Origin: DATLGB01 sp037724045
Lineage (GTDB): Bacteria > Actinomycetota > Thermoleophilia > Solirubrobacterales > Solirubrobacteraceae
Assembly (NCBI GenBank): GCA_037724045.1
Contig: JBBJOW010000007.1
Location: forward strand, 1-64,000
DNA: 64,000 nt
Direction of reading: 5' to 3'
Under the pieces are notes generated by a model. It was given only the letters and a program-made list of their open reading frames with translations, had not been told where the DNA came from and ran no database searches. Numbering within the stretch: the stretch's first letter is position 1; each line of letters begins with the position of its first letter. Shown here piece after piece: positions 48,744 through 56,732 of the stretch. A program made the position numbers and the translations under genes.

Positions 48744-49622
48744 GTGAGCGAGACCTTCACCGATGCCAACGGCGTGCGGTTGTGCCATGAGGCCTTCACC
48801 CAGCCTTCGCCTTCGGCGGCGGCGGGCACTAGCGGCGCTGCGGGCGACCCGCTGGTGGTGCTGATCATGGGCCTGGGCCTCGACCTGCTGTGGTGGCGTG
48901 AGGACTTCTGCCGCGCGATCGCTGCTCGCGGCCTGCGCGTCGTGCGCTTCGACAACCGTGACGTCGGCCGCTCGACCGCCTTCGCCGGCCCGGGCGCGTC
49001 CGCGACCCAGGTTCTCACCCGCCGCGCCCGGCCGGTGTACACGCTCGCGGACATGGCCGACGACGTTGCGGGGCTGGTGGCGGCGCTCGACGAGCGCGGC
49101 GCGCACGTCGTCGGCGCCTCACTCGGGGCGTGCGTCGCCCAGGAGGTCGCGATCCGCCATCCGCGCCTGACCCGCTCGCTGGTCTCGATCATGGGCCGCC
49201 CCGGTGACGGGCGCAGCGGCAGGGTGACCGTCCGCGGCAAGCTCGAGTTCCTCCGCGGCGGGGACCTGGTGGCGACGTTCCGGCGCATCGGGTCGGCCGG
49301 CCGCGGGGCGGCGGACGACGAGGACGTGCGCGTGCTCGAGCGAGCGTCGGCGCGGCGCGAACAGGGCGACGGCAGCGGTCCTGGCCGCCAGCTGGCCGCC
49401 ATGATCGGCGAACGCGACCGGACGCCGGGCCTACGAGGGCTCGACGTGCCCGCCCTGGTCGTCCACGGCGACCGCGACGCGATCATCGCGCCCAGCGGCG
49501 GCCGCGCGACCGCGGCAGCCATCCCGAACGCCCGCCTGCTCGTAATCGAGGGCATGGGCCACGACCTCCCCCGCTACCTGTGGCCGCCGCTGCTCGACGC
49601 GATGACGGAGCTATGGAGCTGA
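48744..49622 (+). CDS. Alpha/beta hydrolase with inserted peptide near the N-terminus
   Basis: 292 residues from GTG 48744. Hydrolase fold: LVVLIMGLGLDLLWWREDFC, VRFDNRDVGRST, the nucleophile elbow VVGASLGACVAQEV, acid VVHGDRDAIIAP and His EGMGHDLPRYLWP, as in putative esterases near aromatic or polyketide pathways. Between CHE and PLVVLI an extra stretch (AFTQPSPSAAAGTSGAAG) replaces the usual short turn; it is encoded by a 39-bp repeat also found in recB. Overlaps the next gene by 10 bases. Confidence 0.88.
   Translation: MSETFTDANGVRLCHEAFTQPSPSAAAGTSGAAGDPLVVLIMGLGLDLLWWREDFCRAIAARGLRVVRFDNRDVGRSTAFAGPGASATQVLTRRARPVYTLADMADDVAGLVAALDERGAHVVGASLGACVAQEVAIRHPRLTRSLVSIMGRPGDGRSGRVTVRGKLEFLRGGDLVATFRRIGSAGRGAADDEDVRVLERASARREQGDGSGPGRQLAAMIGERDRTPGLRGLDVPALVVHGDRDAIIAPSGGRATAAAIPNARLLVIEGMGHDLPRYLWPPLLDAMTELWS
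48791..48829 (+). repeat. 39-bp intragenic repeat, copy A (in hydrolase gene)
   Basis: GGCCTTCACCCAGCCTTCGC continues to GGGCAC; 38 of 39 bases are identical to the minus strand of 55888-55926. It is read in the same frame in both genes (AFTQPSPxAAAGT) and lies at a surface-loop position. No other copy was found in the window. Confidence 0.7.
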
Positions 49623-50233
49623 ACCCGAAGCTGATCGACGTCGAGGTGCCCGAGCGCCCCGAGGGCGTCGTGCTCGTCCTGCACGGCGGCGCGAGCCGGC
49701 GCGCGAACATGATGGTCAGCCCGACCCAGCTCTCCGTGCTGCGGATGATCCCGATCGCCCGCCGCCTCGCGCGCGCGGGTGACGGGCGGCTTGCGGTCTT
49801 CCGCCTGCTGAACTCGCGGCGCGGCTGGGACACCTCGTCCACCCCGGTGCACGACACGCGCTGGGCGCTCGACCAGATCGCCGACCGCCTCGGCGCGCGC
49901 CCCCGGCTGGCGACGTGCCTGGTCGGCCACTCCCTCGGCGGCCGCGCCGCCCTGCTCGCCGCCGGGCAGCCGGAGGTGAGAAGCGTCGTCGCGCTCGCGC
50001 CGTGGGTCTATCCGACCGACGTCGCGAGCGACCTGTCGGGCGACGAGCGGATCCTGATCGTGCACGGGGACGCCGACCGGATCGCGAGCCCCGAGCGCTC
50101 CCGTGCGCTGGCGGCCCGGCTCGGCGCGAAGTACGTCACCGTCGAGGGCGGCAAGCACGCGATGCTGTCCCATCGTCGCGCCTTCAGCCGCCACACCGTC
50201 GACTGGGTGACCGACACGCTGCTTGCGTCCTAG
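49613..50233 (+). CDS. Small alpha/beta hydrolase
   Basis: 206 residues from ATG 49613, overlapping the previous hydrolase by 10 bases. VEGVV-type core: PEGVVLVLHGGASRRANMMV, nucleophile elbow CLVGHSLGGRAALLAAG, acid LIVHGDADRIASPERSR and His GGKHAMLSHRRAFSRHT. Resembles dienelactone hydrolase-like or TAP-like small esterases. Follows the other hydrolase, so the two probably act in the same process. Confidence 0.85.
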   Translation: MELNPKLIDVEVPERPEGVVLVLHGGASRRANMMVSPTQLSVLRMIPIARRLARAGDGRLAVFRLLNSRRGWDTSSTPVHDTRWALDQIADRLGARPRLATCLVGHSLGGRAALLAAGQPEVRSVVALAPWVYPTDVASDLSGDERILIVHGDADRIASPERSRALAARLGAKYVTVEGGKHAMLSHRRAFSRHTVDWVTDTLLAS

Positions 50234-50260
50234 CCCGGCGCGAGCGGGATACTGCGCGGC

Positions 50261-50623
50261 GTGAGCACCGCGGAATGGCTTCAGCTGGCGAGCATCCCGG
50301 TCTTCACGGGAGCGATCGGCTGGCTGATCAACTGGAGCGGCGTGCTCATGCTCTTCAATCCCGGCGCGATCATGGGCATGGCCGGCGACCCTCTGCCCTA
50401 CCAGGTGGTCGAGGCCCAGCCCGAGGTCCTCGAGGCGATGCGGACCGTCCGCTTGGCCCGCGTCGCGCGCCGCTCCATCCATCTGACCCCGTTCGGCGAG
50501 GACTTCTGCCGCGTCGCGCTGAACCTCGGCCGCGGTGTCGACCTCGCCGCCCTTCCCGACCACGGCTCCCGGGACGCCATGGAGAAGAAGGCGGCGCCGG
50601 ACTCGCGTCCGCGCGTCGATTGA
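50261..50623 (+). CDS. Small protein with one or two N-terminal membrane helices
   Basis: 120 residues from GTG 50261. Start MSTAEWLQLASIPVFTGAIG continues WLINWSGVLMLFNP, similar to the first helix of DUF445-type membrane proteins, but the rest (about 85 residues, helical, basic) is different and too short. The TGA stop overlaps the TTG start of the transporter gene (TTGA), so it may be an accessory to that protein. Function unknown. Confidence 0.6.
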   Translation: MSTAEWLQLASIPVFTGAIGWLINWSGVLMLFNPGAIMGMAGDPLPYQVVEAQPEVLEAMRTVRLARVARRSIHLTPFGEDFCRVALNLGRGVDLAALPDHGSRDAMEKKAAPDSRPRVD

Positions 50624-51798
50624 CGTTGCGCGCTCCATGGCTACGCGTCGCGCTCGCCATGTTCGCCGTCGGGTGGGGCGCCAACCAGTTCTCCTCCATG
50701 CTCGTCGTCTACCGCGACGAGCTGGGCCTGGGCGAACAGACCCGGGCGCTGCTGTTCGGCGTCTACGCGGCCGGACTCATCCCCGGCCTGCTGATCGGCG
50801 GCCGCGCGTCGGATCGCCGCGGGCGGCGGGCCGTCGTCGTCCCGTTCGTGCTGCTGTCGCCGGTCGCGACGTTGCTGCTCGTCCTGCTTCGTGAGGAGGT
50901 GGCCGGCCTGGCCGTTGGCCGGACCCTCGCCGGGGTCTGCTCAGGCGTCGTCTTCGGGGCGGCGACGGCGTGGGTGCGAGAGCTGACCGAAGGCGCTGCG
51001 GCCGGCGTCTCCGCGCGGCGGTCGGCGGTCGCGCTGACGTGCGGGTTCGCGCTCGGGCCGCTGGCGGCCTCCGTGCTCGCCGAACTGGCGGCGCAACCGC
51101 TCTGGGTCCCCTACCTCCCCCATCTCGCTCTGGGCACCGCGGCCGCGTTCGTGATCTTCGGGGCGCCGGAGCCGCTGCGCGCGCCGGATGCCCCACGGCA
51201 CCTGCGCGGCCCCCTCATCCCGGCGGTCTGCCGCACGCCGCGGTTCGTACGCACGGTGGTGCTCGTGGCGCCGTGGGTGTTCGCCTGCGCGTCGATCCCG
51301 TTCGCCGTGCTTCCGGCGGAGGTCGGCGGCGCGGCCGGCGGCGCGGTGCTGCTGGCGGGCGTCGCGGGAGCGGGCGCGCTGCTGACCGGTGTGGCGATCC
51401 AGCCGCTCGCGCGACGCCTCGAGGACGCCCGGCCGCTGGCCGCCGGCGGCCTCGGCCTGCTCGCCGCGGCGGCGGGGCTCGGGGTGGGTGCGCTTGCGGT
51501 AGTCGAGGACAGCCGCACCCTCGTGCTGCTGTCCGCGCCCCTGTTCGGCGTCGGCTACGGCGGCTGCCTGATCTCGGGCCTGCAGGAAGTGGAGCGGATC
51601 GCCGACCCGGCGGAGCTCGGCGCGACCGTGTCCGTCCTCTACTCGCTCACCTACGTCGGCTTCGCGACGCCCTACGTCGCCGGGGTGCTCGACGGCCCGC
51701 TCGGAGAGCCGGGCGCGCTCGGTGCGCTCGCCGCGCTTGCGTTGCTGTGCCTCGCGATCAGCGCTTCCGCCAGGCGAGGCTCGCCCGCTCGCGACTAG
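50620..51798 (+). CDS. Major facilitator superfamily transporter
   Basis: 392 residues, about 12 membrane helices. TTG 50620 overlaps the upstream stop (TTGA); TTG 50626 is a close alternative. The loop after helix 2 has the MFS signature GGRASDRRGRRAVV and helix 4-5 the usual Gly/Arg pattern (RTLAGVCSGVVFGAATAWVR). The substrate is unknown; related genes are annotated as drug or sugar efflux proteins. The 91 bases after its stop are untranslated, then convergent recD. Confidence 0.88.
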   Translation: MTLRAPWLRVALAMFAVGWGANQFSSMLVVYRDELGLGEQTRALLFGVYAAGLIPGLLIGGRASDRRGRRAVVVPFVLLSPVATLLLVLLREEVAGLAVGRTLAGVCSGVVFGAATAWVRELTEGAAAGVSARRSAVALTCGFALGPLAASVLAELAAQPLWVPYLPHLALGTAAAFVIFGAPEPLRAPDAPRHLRGPLIPAVCRTPRFVRTVVLVAPWVFACASIPFAVLPAEVGGAAGGAVLLAGVAGAGALLTGVAIQPLARRLEDARPLAAGGLGLLAAAAGLGVGALAVVEDSRTLVLLSAPLFGVGYGGCLISGLQEVERIADPAELGATVSVLYSLTYVGFATPYVAGVLDGPLGEPGALGALAALALLCLAISASARRGSPARD

Positions 51799-51889
51799 GC
51801 CCGCTCGAAGTCCTCGCCCGCGCCGTCGCCGAGACCGGCGGGCCCGGCGCCGGCGCTGACCTCTGCGACTTACACCCCCTGGGGGTGCG

Positions 51890-53599
51890 CTATTCGCAAA
51901 GGCGGGCGCGCAGGCCCGAGGCGCGAGCGATGGGGCGGGCGATGGCGGCGCGGATCGCCGCTTCGGAGCCGGCGAGGATGAGGTGCTCCTGGGCACGGGT
52001 GGCGGCGGTGTAGAGCAGTTCGCGGGTGAGGATGCGCGCGTCGGCGTCGGGTAGGAGGACGGCGGCTGTCTTGAACTGCGAGCCCTGGGCCTTGTGGATG
52101 GTCATCGCGTAGGCGGTGTCGACCGCGCTCAGCCGGGCAGGGCTCACGCGCTCGCCGCGCTCGAAGGCGGCGATGCCGCGCTCCTCGCCGGCGACGATCA
52201 CCCCGGCGTCGCCGTTGAAGAGGCCGAGCTCGTAGTCGTTGGCGGTGACCAGCAGCGGGCGGCCGGCGTAGAAGCGGTCGGTCGCATCGACACCGAGCCA
52301 GGTCTCCAAGTGCGTGGTCCAGTCGGCGACGTCGCGGCGGTGGGCGCAGAGGATGCGAAAGCCGCGGAGCGCGTCGAGGGCGCCGTCGGCGTCTTTAGCC
52401 CGGGCGGCAGCGTGGACCGCGCGCGCCGACGCAACCGCGGGCTCGCGAAGCGACGCCGCGTCCTCGATCCAGGTGACGTCGGAGTGGCCCGCGCCGAGGA
52501 TGTGCAGGGCGGTGTCGGCGTCGCCCGCGCGGATCGCGTCCGCAAGGCTGGCGATCGCCCCGCCGAAGCGGTGTACGCGCTCGAGGACGACGATGCCCTC
52601 ACGCAGCGGGCCGTTCACGGCGCCGACGATGTCCCCGAGCACCGCGCCGGCCTCGATCGACGCGAGCTGGCCCGGGTCACCGACGAGGATCAGGCGCGCG
52701 TCAGGGCGGATGGCCTCCACGAGCCGTGCCATCTGCGAGAGCGAGACCATCGAGGTCTCGTCGACGATCACGACGTCGTGCGGGAGCTTCTGCGCGCGGT
52801 TGTGGCGGAAGCGGCTGTTGGAGTCCGGCCGCCAGCCGAGCAGGCGGTGCAGCGTGGAGGCCTGCAGCTCCAGGATGCGCTCGCGCACCGCTTCGGAGAC
52901 GTCCAGCCCGCGCGCTTCGGTCTGGACCGCCTCCTGCAGCCGCGACTGGGCCTTTCCGGTCGGCGCGGCCAGCGCGACGTGCAGCCGGGCCCCTCGAGTC
53001 TGCTCATAGAGCAGGGCGAGGATGCGCGCGACGGTCGTGGTCTTGCCGGTGCCCGGGCCGCCGGCGACGATCGCGAGCCGGCGCCGGACGGCGGTGGCCG
53101 CCGCCAGCGCCTGCTGGTCGTCGTCGAGCAGCCGGCCCAGGCCGTCGTCGAGGAGCGCCTCGTCGGAGGGGGCGGCTTCGTTGAGCGCGAGGAGGTCGGA
53201 CGCCACCGAACGCTCCTCACGCCAGTAGCGGTCGAGGTAGAGCGCGGTGCCCTCAAGGCGCAGCGGCCCGTCGGACACCAGCCGGCTGATCGCCACGCGG
53301 CCAACCCAGTCCTTCCCCGGCCACGACAGCCCGCTCAGGTCGACGACGGCCTCGTCCTCGGTCGTCGCCGTCCCGCGAATGGTCGCCAGATCGACGTGGA
53401 CATGCTTGACGCGCGGTGCGCGCACCGCGAGCGCGCACGCGAGGCGCACGGCGTCGTCGCCCTCCCCCAGCAGCTCCGACAGCCGTCGCGCGACGTGCAC
53501 GTCTGCCGCCGCGAGCACGCCCGCGTCGTTGAACTCGGCCAGCAGCCCGGTTGCGCCGAGGGCCCGGTGCACGTCGAACGGGTCAGCCGTCGAGAGCAT
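51890..53599 (-). CDS. recD: Exodeoxyribonuclease V subunit alpha (RecD)
   Basis: 569 residues from ATG 53599, overlapping recB by 17 bases. SF1B 5'-3' helicase: AIVAGGPGTGKTTTVARILA (Walker A, 180-187), VVIVDETSMVSLSQM (motif II), RLILVGDPGQLASIEAGAVL (motif III), and the C-terminal AVDTAYAMTIHKAQGSQFKT and LYTAATRAQEHLILAG. Last gene of the recC-recB-recD operon, so a RecBCD-type double-strand-break repair enzyme is encoded. Confidence 0.96.
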   Translation of the reverse strand: MLSTADPFDVHRALGATGLLAEFNDAGVLAAADVHVARRLSELLGEGDDAVRLACALAVRAPRVKHVHVDLATIRGTATTEDEAVVDLSGLSWPGKDWVGRVAISRLVSDGPLRLEGTALYLDRYWREERSVASDLLALNEAAPSDEALLDDGLGRLLDDDQQALAAATAVRRRLAIVAGGPGTGKTTTVARILALLYEQTRGARLHVALAAPTGKAQSRLQEAVQTEARGLDVSEAVRERILELQASTLHRLLGWRPDSNSRFRHNRAQKLPHDVVIVDETSMVSLSQMARLVEAIRPDARLILVGDPGQLASIEAGAVLGDIVGAVNGPLREGIVVLERVHRFGGAIASLADAIRAGDADTALHILGAGHSDVTWIEDAASLREPAVASARAVHAAARAKDADGALDALRGFRILCAHRRDVADWTTHLETWLGVDATDRFYAGRPLLVTANDYELGLFNGDAGVIVAGEERGIAAFERGERVSPARLSAVDTAYAMTIHKAQGSQFKTAAVLLPDADARILTRELLYTAATRAQEHLILAGSEAAIRAAIARPIARASGLRARLCE

Positions 53600-56500
53600 C
53601 GCTGAGCGCCTCGATCGTGGTGGCAGGTGGCGTCCAGGCCAAGACGCCCGCGCTGGACTTGCCGTCCATCCCGCGCAGGAACAGGTAGCCGACGCCGGCC
53701 AGGTGGGTGGCCGGGTCGTAGCCCGGCAGCCGCCAGCGCAGATAGCGGTGCAGCGCGACCGCATACAGAAGCGCCTGCAGCCCGTAGTGGCGCCGGTGCA
53801 GCTCGGCCGCAAGCGCGTCAGGCGCGAAGGAGTCCAGCGCGTTCGTCTTGTAGTCGAAGACCGCGAACCGCGGCCCTGGCAACCTTGCGACGAGGTCGAG
53901 CGAGCCGGTGAGGAATCCGCGTAGTTCCGTCCGCAGCCCCGCGTCCTGCAGGCGCGGGGCGTAGCCGGCCAGCTCGTCCCCCAGCGCAGTCGCGACGCGG
54001 TCGAGCGTCACCTCACCGGCCGGCTCGTCACCGCCGGCCAGCGGCAGCTCGAACTCGAGCTCGTCCAGGCGGTCGGCCGCGCCGATGTCGGCCAGCGAGA
54101 CGCCGAACGGCTCGCCGAGCGGCGTGGCCAGCGCGGCCTGCAGCCCGGGCACCGCACCAAGCTCGACCAGCTCCGGCCCGAACTCCGGCGCGGCGAAGTC
54201 CATCCGCTCGAGCGCCCGGTGGACCGTCGTGCCGACGCGCATCCCGAACGGCACGTCCGCCCACAGCCCGTTGGCGACGCCAGCCTCCGGCTCGTCGTCG
54301 ACGGCGTCGACCTCCGGCTCGCTCGCCACGGCGGCCTCGTGCGTCCCCGACGTGATGTCGGAGTACGACGTCCGCCGCCACCACCAGTCCAGCGAACGGT
54401 CGAAGCGCGCGGCCGCCAGGGTGGCGTGCGCGGCCGGCGGGCCCGACCAGCGCGGATCCGCGCCCAGCGAGGAGCGCTCGACCGCGATGCAGTCACCCGC
54501 CCGCTCGGCGAGCTCACCGAACGCGGCGAGCGCCTCTGGGTCGGTCGGCGGGGCCTTGCCCTCGTGGGCGACGTTGCCCTCCTCGTCGCGCGCGAACATC
54601 AGGCGTCCGAGCGGTGAGTTGCGGCTGTCCCACGACGCCGCCCACCACACGACGGCTTGATGGCGGGCGCGGGTGAGCGCGACATAGAGCAGGCGCAGCG
54701 CCTCGCCGCGCTCCTCGAGCAGCCAGCGGTCCTTGTGCGCGGCGAACGCGGGCCCGGCCATCGAGACGTCCAACGTGCGCTGACCGGTCGCGTCGTGGAA
54801 GACGACCGGCTTGCGGTTGTCCTCCTTCTTCGCCGAGTCCCACATGAAGGGCAGCAGGACGATCGGGAACTCGAGCCCCTTGGAGCGATGCACGGTGAGC
54901 ACCTGAACGGCCTGGGCGTCGGACTCGAGTCGGCGGGAACGGTCCTCGTCGGCGGTGTCCTCGGCCGCCTCGGCGACCCGCCGACGCAGCCAGGCCGTCA
55001 GCGCGGTCGTGCCCAGCTGCTCGGCGGACGCCGCGGCGTGCAGGAGCTGGGCGATGTGGCGAAGGTCGGTCAGCCGGCGCTCTCCCCCGGCCTCAGCCAG
55101 CACCCGTTCGGGCAGGCGCTCGGCGAGCGTCATCGTCTCCATCAGCGAAGCCACTCCTCGCACGCGCAGCACCCGGGCCCAGTCGTGCAGTCGGCGGTGA
55201 ACGTCCTCCCACTCGGACGCGCTCGCGCCCGCGACCCGCTTCGCGTCCCATCCGAGGAAGCACGTCAGCGCGGCGGCGTGCGCGCGCAGCTGGGTACCCG
55301 GGCGCTCCAGCGCCTCGAGCAGCTGCAGCCACTCAGCCGCCGGCGTCGTGCCGAAGACGCTGCCCGCGCCGTTGATGACTGCGGGGACGTCGGCGGCCTC
55401 GAGCGCGTCACGCACCTCGGCGGCGCGGCGGTTGGTCGGCACGAGCACCGCGATGTCGCCCGGCTGCACCGGTTCGCCTTCGATCCGCGCCTCCCCGTCG
55501 AGCAGTCCGACGACCTCCTGCGCCACGTCGGCGGCGACGTGCTCGCGCGCCGGGCCGACGCGCGCGTAGCCCTTGTTCGTGAGCTCTGAGAGGTCCTCGC
55601 GGTCGACCACCCGGATGCGCAACGGCGATCCCGCTCCGGCGAGCCGCGCCTGCTTGTGCTTGGCCGTCACCCGCAGGTAGGCGATATCGGGATGGCCCAG
55701 CCGCGAGTCGCCGAAGAGCGCGTCGTAGGCGTCGATCAGCCGCTGATCGGAGCGGTGGTTGACACCGAGCGTCTGGCGTTCCGCGGTCTGGCCAGCCGCG
55801 TCGAGGTAGGCGTAGACGTCGCCGCCCCGGAACGCGTAGATGGCCTGCTTGGGATCGCCGATAAGCACCAGCGTGCGGTCCCCGCCTGTGCCCGCCGCCG
55901 CCGCAGGCGAAGGCTGGGTGAAGGCCCGCTGGAGGATCTCCCACTGCACCGGGTCGGTGTCTTGGAACTCGTCGACGAGCACGACGTCGAAGCGCGCGTG
56001 CAGTCGCGCGACCGCCTCGGGATCGTTGGCGAGCGCGTCGCGCAGGTGCGTGAGCAGGTCGTCGTAGGTGACGAGCGTCATGCGGCGTTTGCGGCGCTTG
56101 AGCTCGTCGCGGCTCCAGGTTGCGATCCCGCGCCGCATGGCTGCGATGCCGCCCGGCCCGTCCGCGAGCGGCGTCACCGGGTTGCCGGTCGCCGCCTCGG
56201 CGATCTGGCGAACCTCCGCGAGGTTGAACGGCGGCTTCTCGTTGCTGCGGTCGGCGAAGCGACGCACGAAAAGGTCGTCGACCACCTCCGCCCGCAGGTC
56301 GCGCACGTCCTCCACGAAGGTCACGTCGGGCTCGAGGTCGGCGGCGATGCCGAGGCATCCGAGCATCTCCTGACAGAAGGCGTGCGTGGTCTCGATCGTG
56401 GCCGCGTCGAAGTCCGCGACTGCCCGCGCGAGGTTCAGGCAGCGTTGCTCGCGGTCCTCGCGGGCGAGCAGCTCGACCAGCGGGTCGCCCGTCTCCCCGG

Positions 56501-56732
56501 CAGCCAGCGCGCGCTGGACCTCGGTGAGCCGCTCGCGCACACGCTCGCGCAACTCGCCGGTCGCCATGCGCGTGAACGTGACGAGCAGCAGGCGGTCCAG
56601 GGGAGTTCCCTCGGCGACGTAGCGGGCCGCCAGCCCGGCGATCGTGAACGTCTTGCCGGTGCCCGCGCTCGCCTCGAGCACCGTCGTGCCTGACGGCAGC
56701 GGCCCGCTGAGGTCGAAGGCCCGCGCGGTCAA
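53583..56732 (-). CDS. recB: Exodeoxyribonuclease V subunit beta (RecB)
   Basis: 1049 residues. TTG 56732 overlaps the recC stop (TTGA); GTG 56738 is an alternative. SF1A helicase motifs: VLEASAGTGKTFTIAGLAAR (Walker A), VVLVDEFQDTDPVQWEILQR, LVLIGDPKQAIYAFRGGD, VLTVHRSKGLEFPIVLLPF, LLYVALTRARHQAVVW. The C-terminal nuclease domain has FAVFDYKTNALDSF. A 13-residue insertion around 270-282 (AFTQPSPAAAAGT) lies just before LVLIGDPKQ and is absent from typical RecB. Confidence 0.96.
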   Translation of the reverse strand: MTARAFDLSGPLPSGTTVLEASAGTGKTFTIAGLAARYVAEGTPLDRLLLVTFTRMATGELRERVRERLTEVQRALAAGETGDPLVELLAREDREQRCLNLARAVADFDAATIETTHAFCQEMLGCLGIAADLEPDVTFVEDVRDLRAEVVDDLFVRRFADRSNEKPPFNLAEVRQIAEAATGNPVTPLADGPGGIAAMRRGIATWSRDELKRRKRRMTLVTYDDLLTHLRDALANDPEAVARLHARFDVVLVDEFQDTDPVQWEILQRAFTQPSPAAAAGTGGDRTLVLIGDPKQAIYAFRGGDVYAYLDAAGQTAERQTLGVNHRSDQRLIDAYDALFGDSRLGHPDIAYLRVTAKHKQARLAGAGSPLRIRVVDREDLSELTNKGYARVGPAREHVAADVAQEVVGLLDGEARIEGEPVQPGDIAVLVPTNRRAAEVRDALEAADVPAVINGAGSVFGTTPAAEWLQLLEALERPGTQLRAHAAALTCFLGWDAKRVAGASASEWEDVHRRLHDWARVLRVRGVASLMETMTLAERLPERVLAEAGGERRLTDLRHIAQLLHAAASAEQLGTTALTAWLRRRVAEAAEDTADEDRSRRLESDAQAVQVLTVHRSKGLEFPIVLLPFMWDSAKKEDNRKPVVFHDATGQRTLDVSMAGPAFAAHKDRWLLEERGEALRLLYVALTRARHQAVVWWAASWDSRNSPLGRLMFARDEEGNVAHEGKAPPTDPEALAAFGELAERAGDCIAVERSSLGADPRWSGPPAAHATLAAARFDRSLDWWWRRTSYSDITSGTHEAAVASEPEVDAVDDEPEAGVANGLWADVPFGMRVGTTVHRALERMDFAAPEFGPELVELGAVPGLQAALATPLGEPFGVSLADIGAADRLDELEFELPLAGGDEPAGEVTLDRVATALGDELAGYAPRLQDAGLRTELRGFLTGSLDLVARLPGPRFAVFDYKTNALDSFAPDALAAELHRRHYGLQALLYAVALHRYLRWRLPGYDPATHLAGVGYLFLRGMDGKSSAGVLAWTPPATTIEALSDALDG
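55888..55926 (-). repeat. 39-bp intragenic repeat, copy B (in recB)
   Basis: 38 of 39 bases match copy A at 48791-48829, in the reverse orientation on the chromosome but read in the same frame within each gene. It encodes AFTQPSPAAAAGT between RecB helicase motifs II and III. See copy A. Confidence 0.7.

Noticed and set aside
50261..50623. DUF445 family membership
   Set aside because: Only the first helix resembles it; the protein is too short and lacks the second half of the family.
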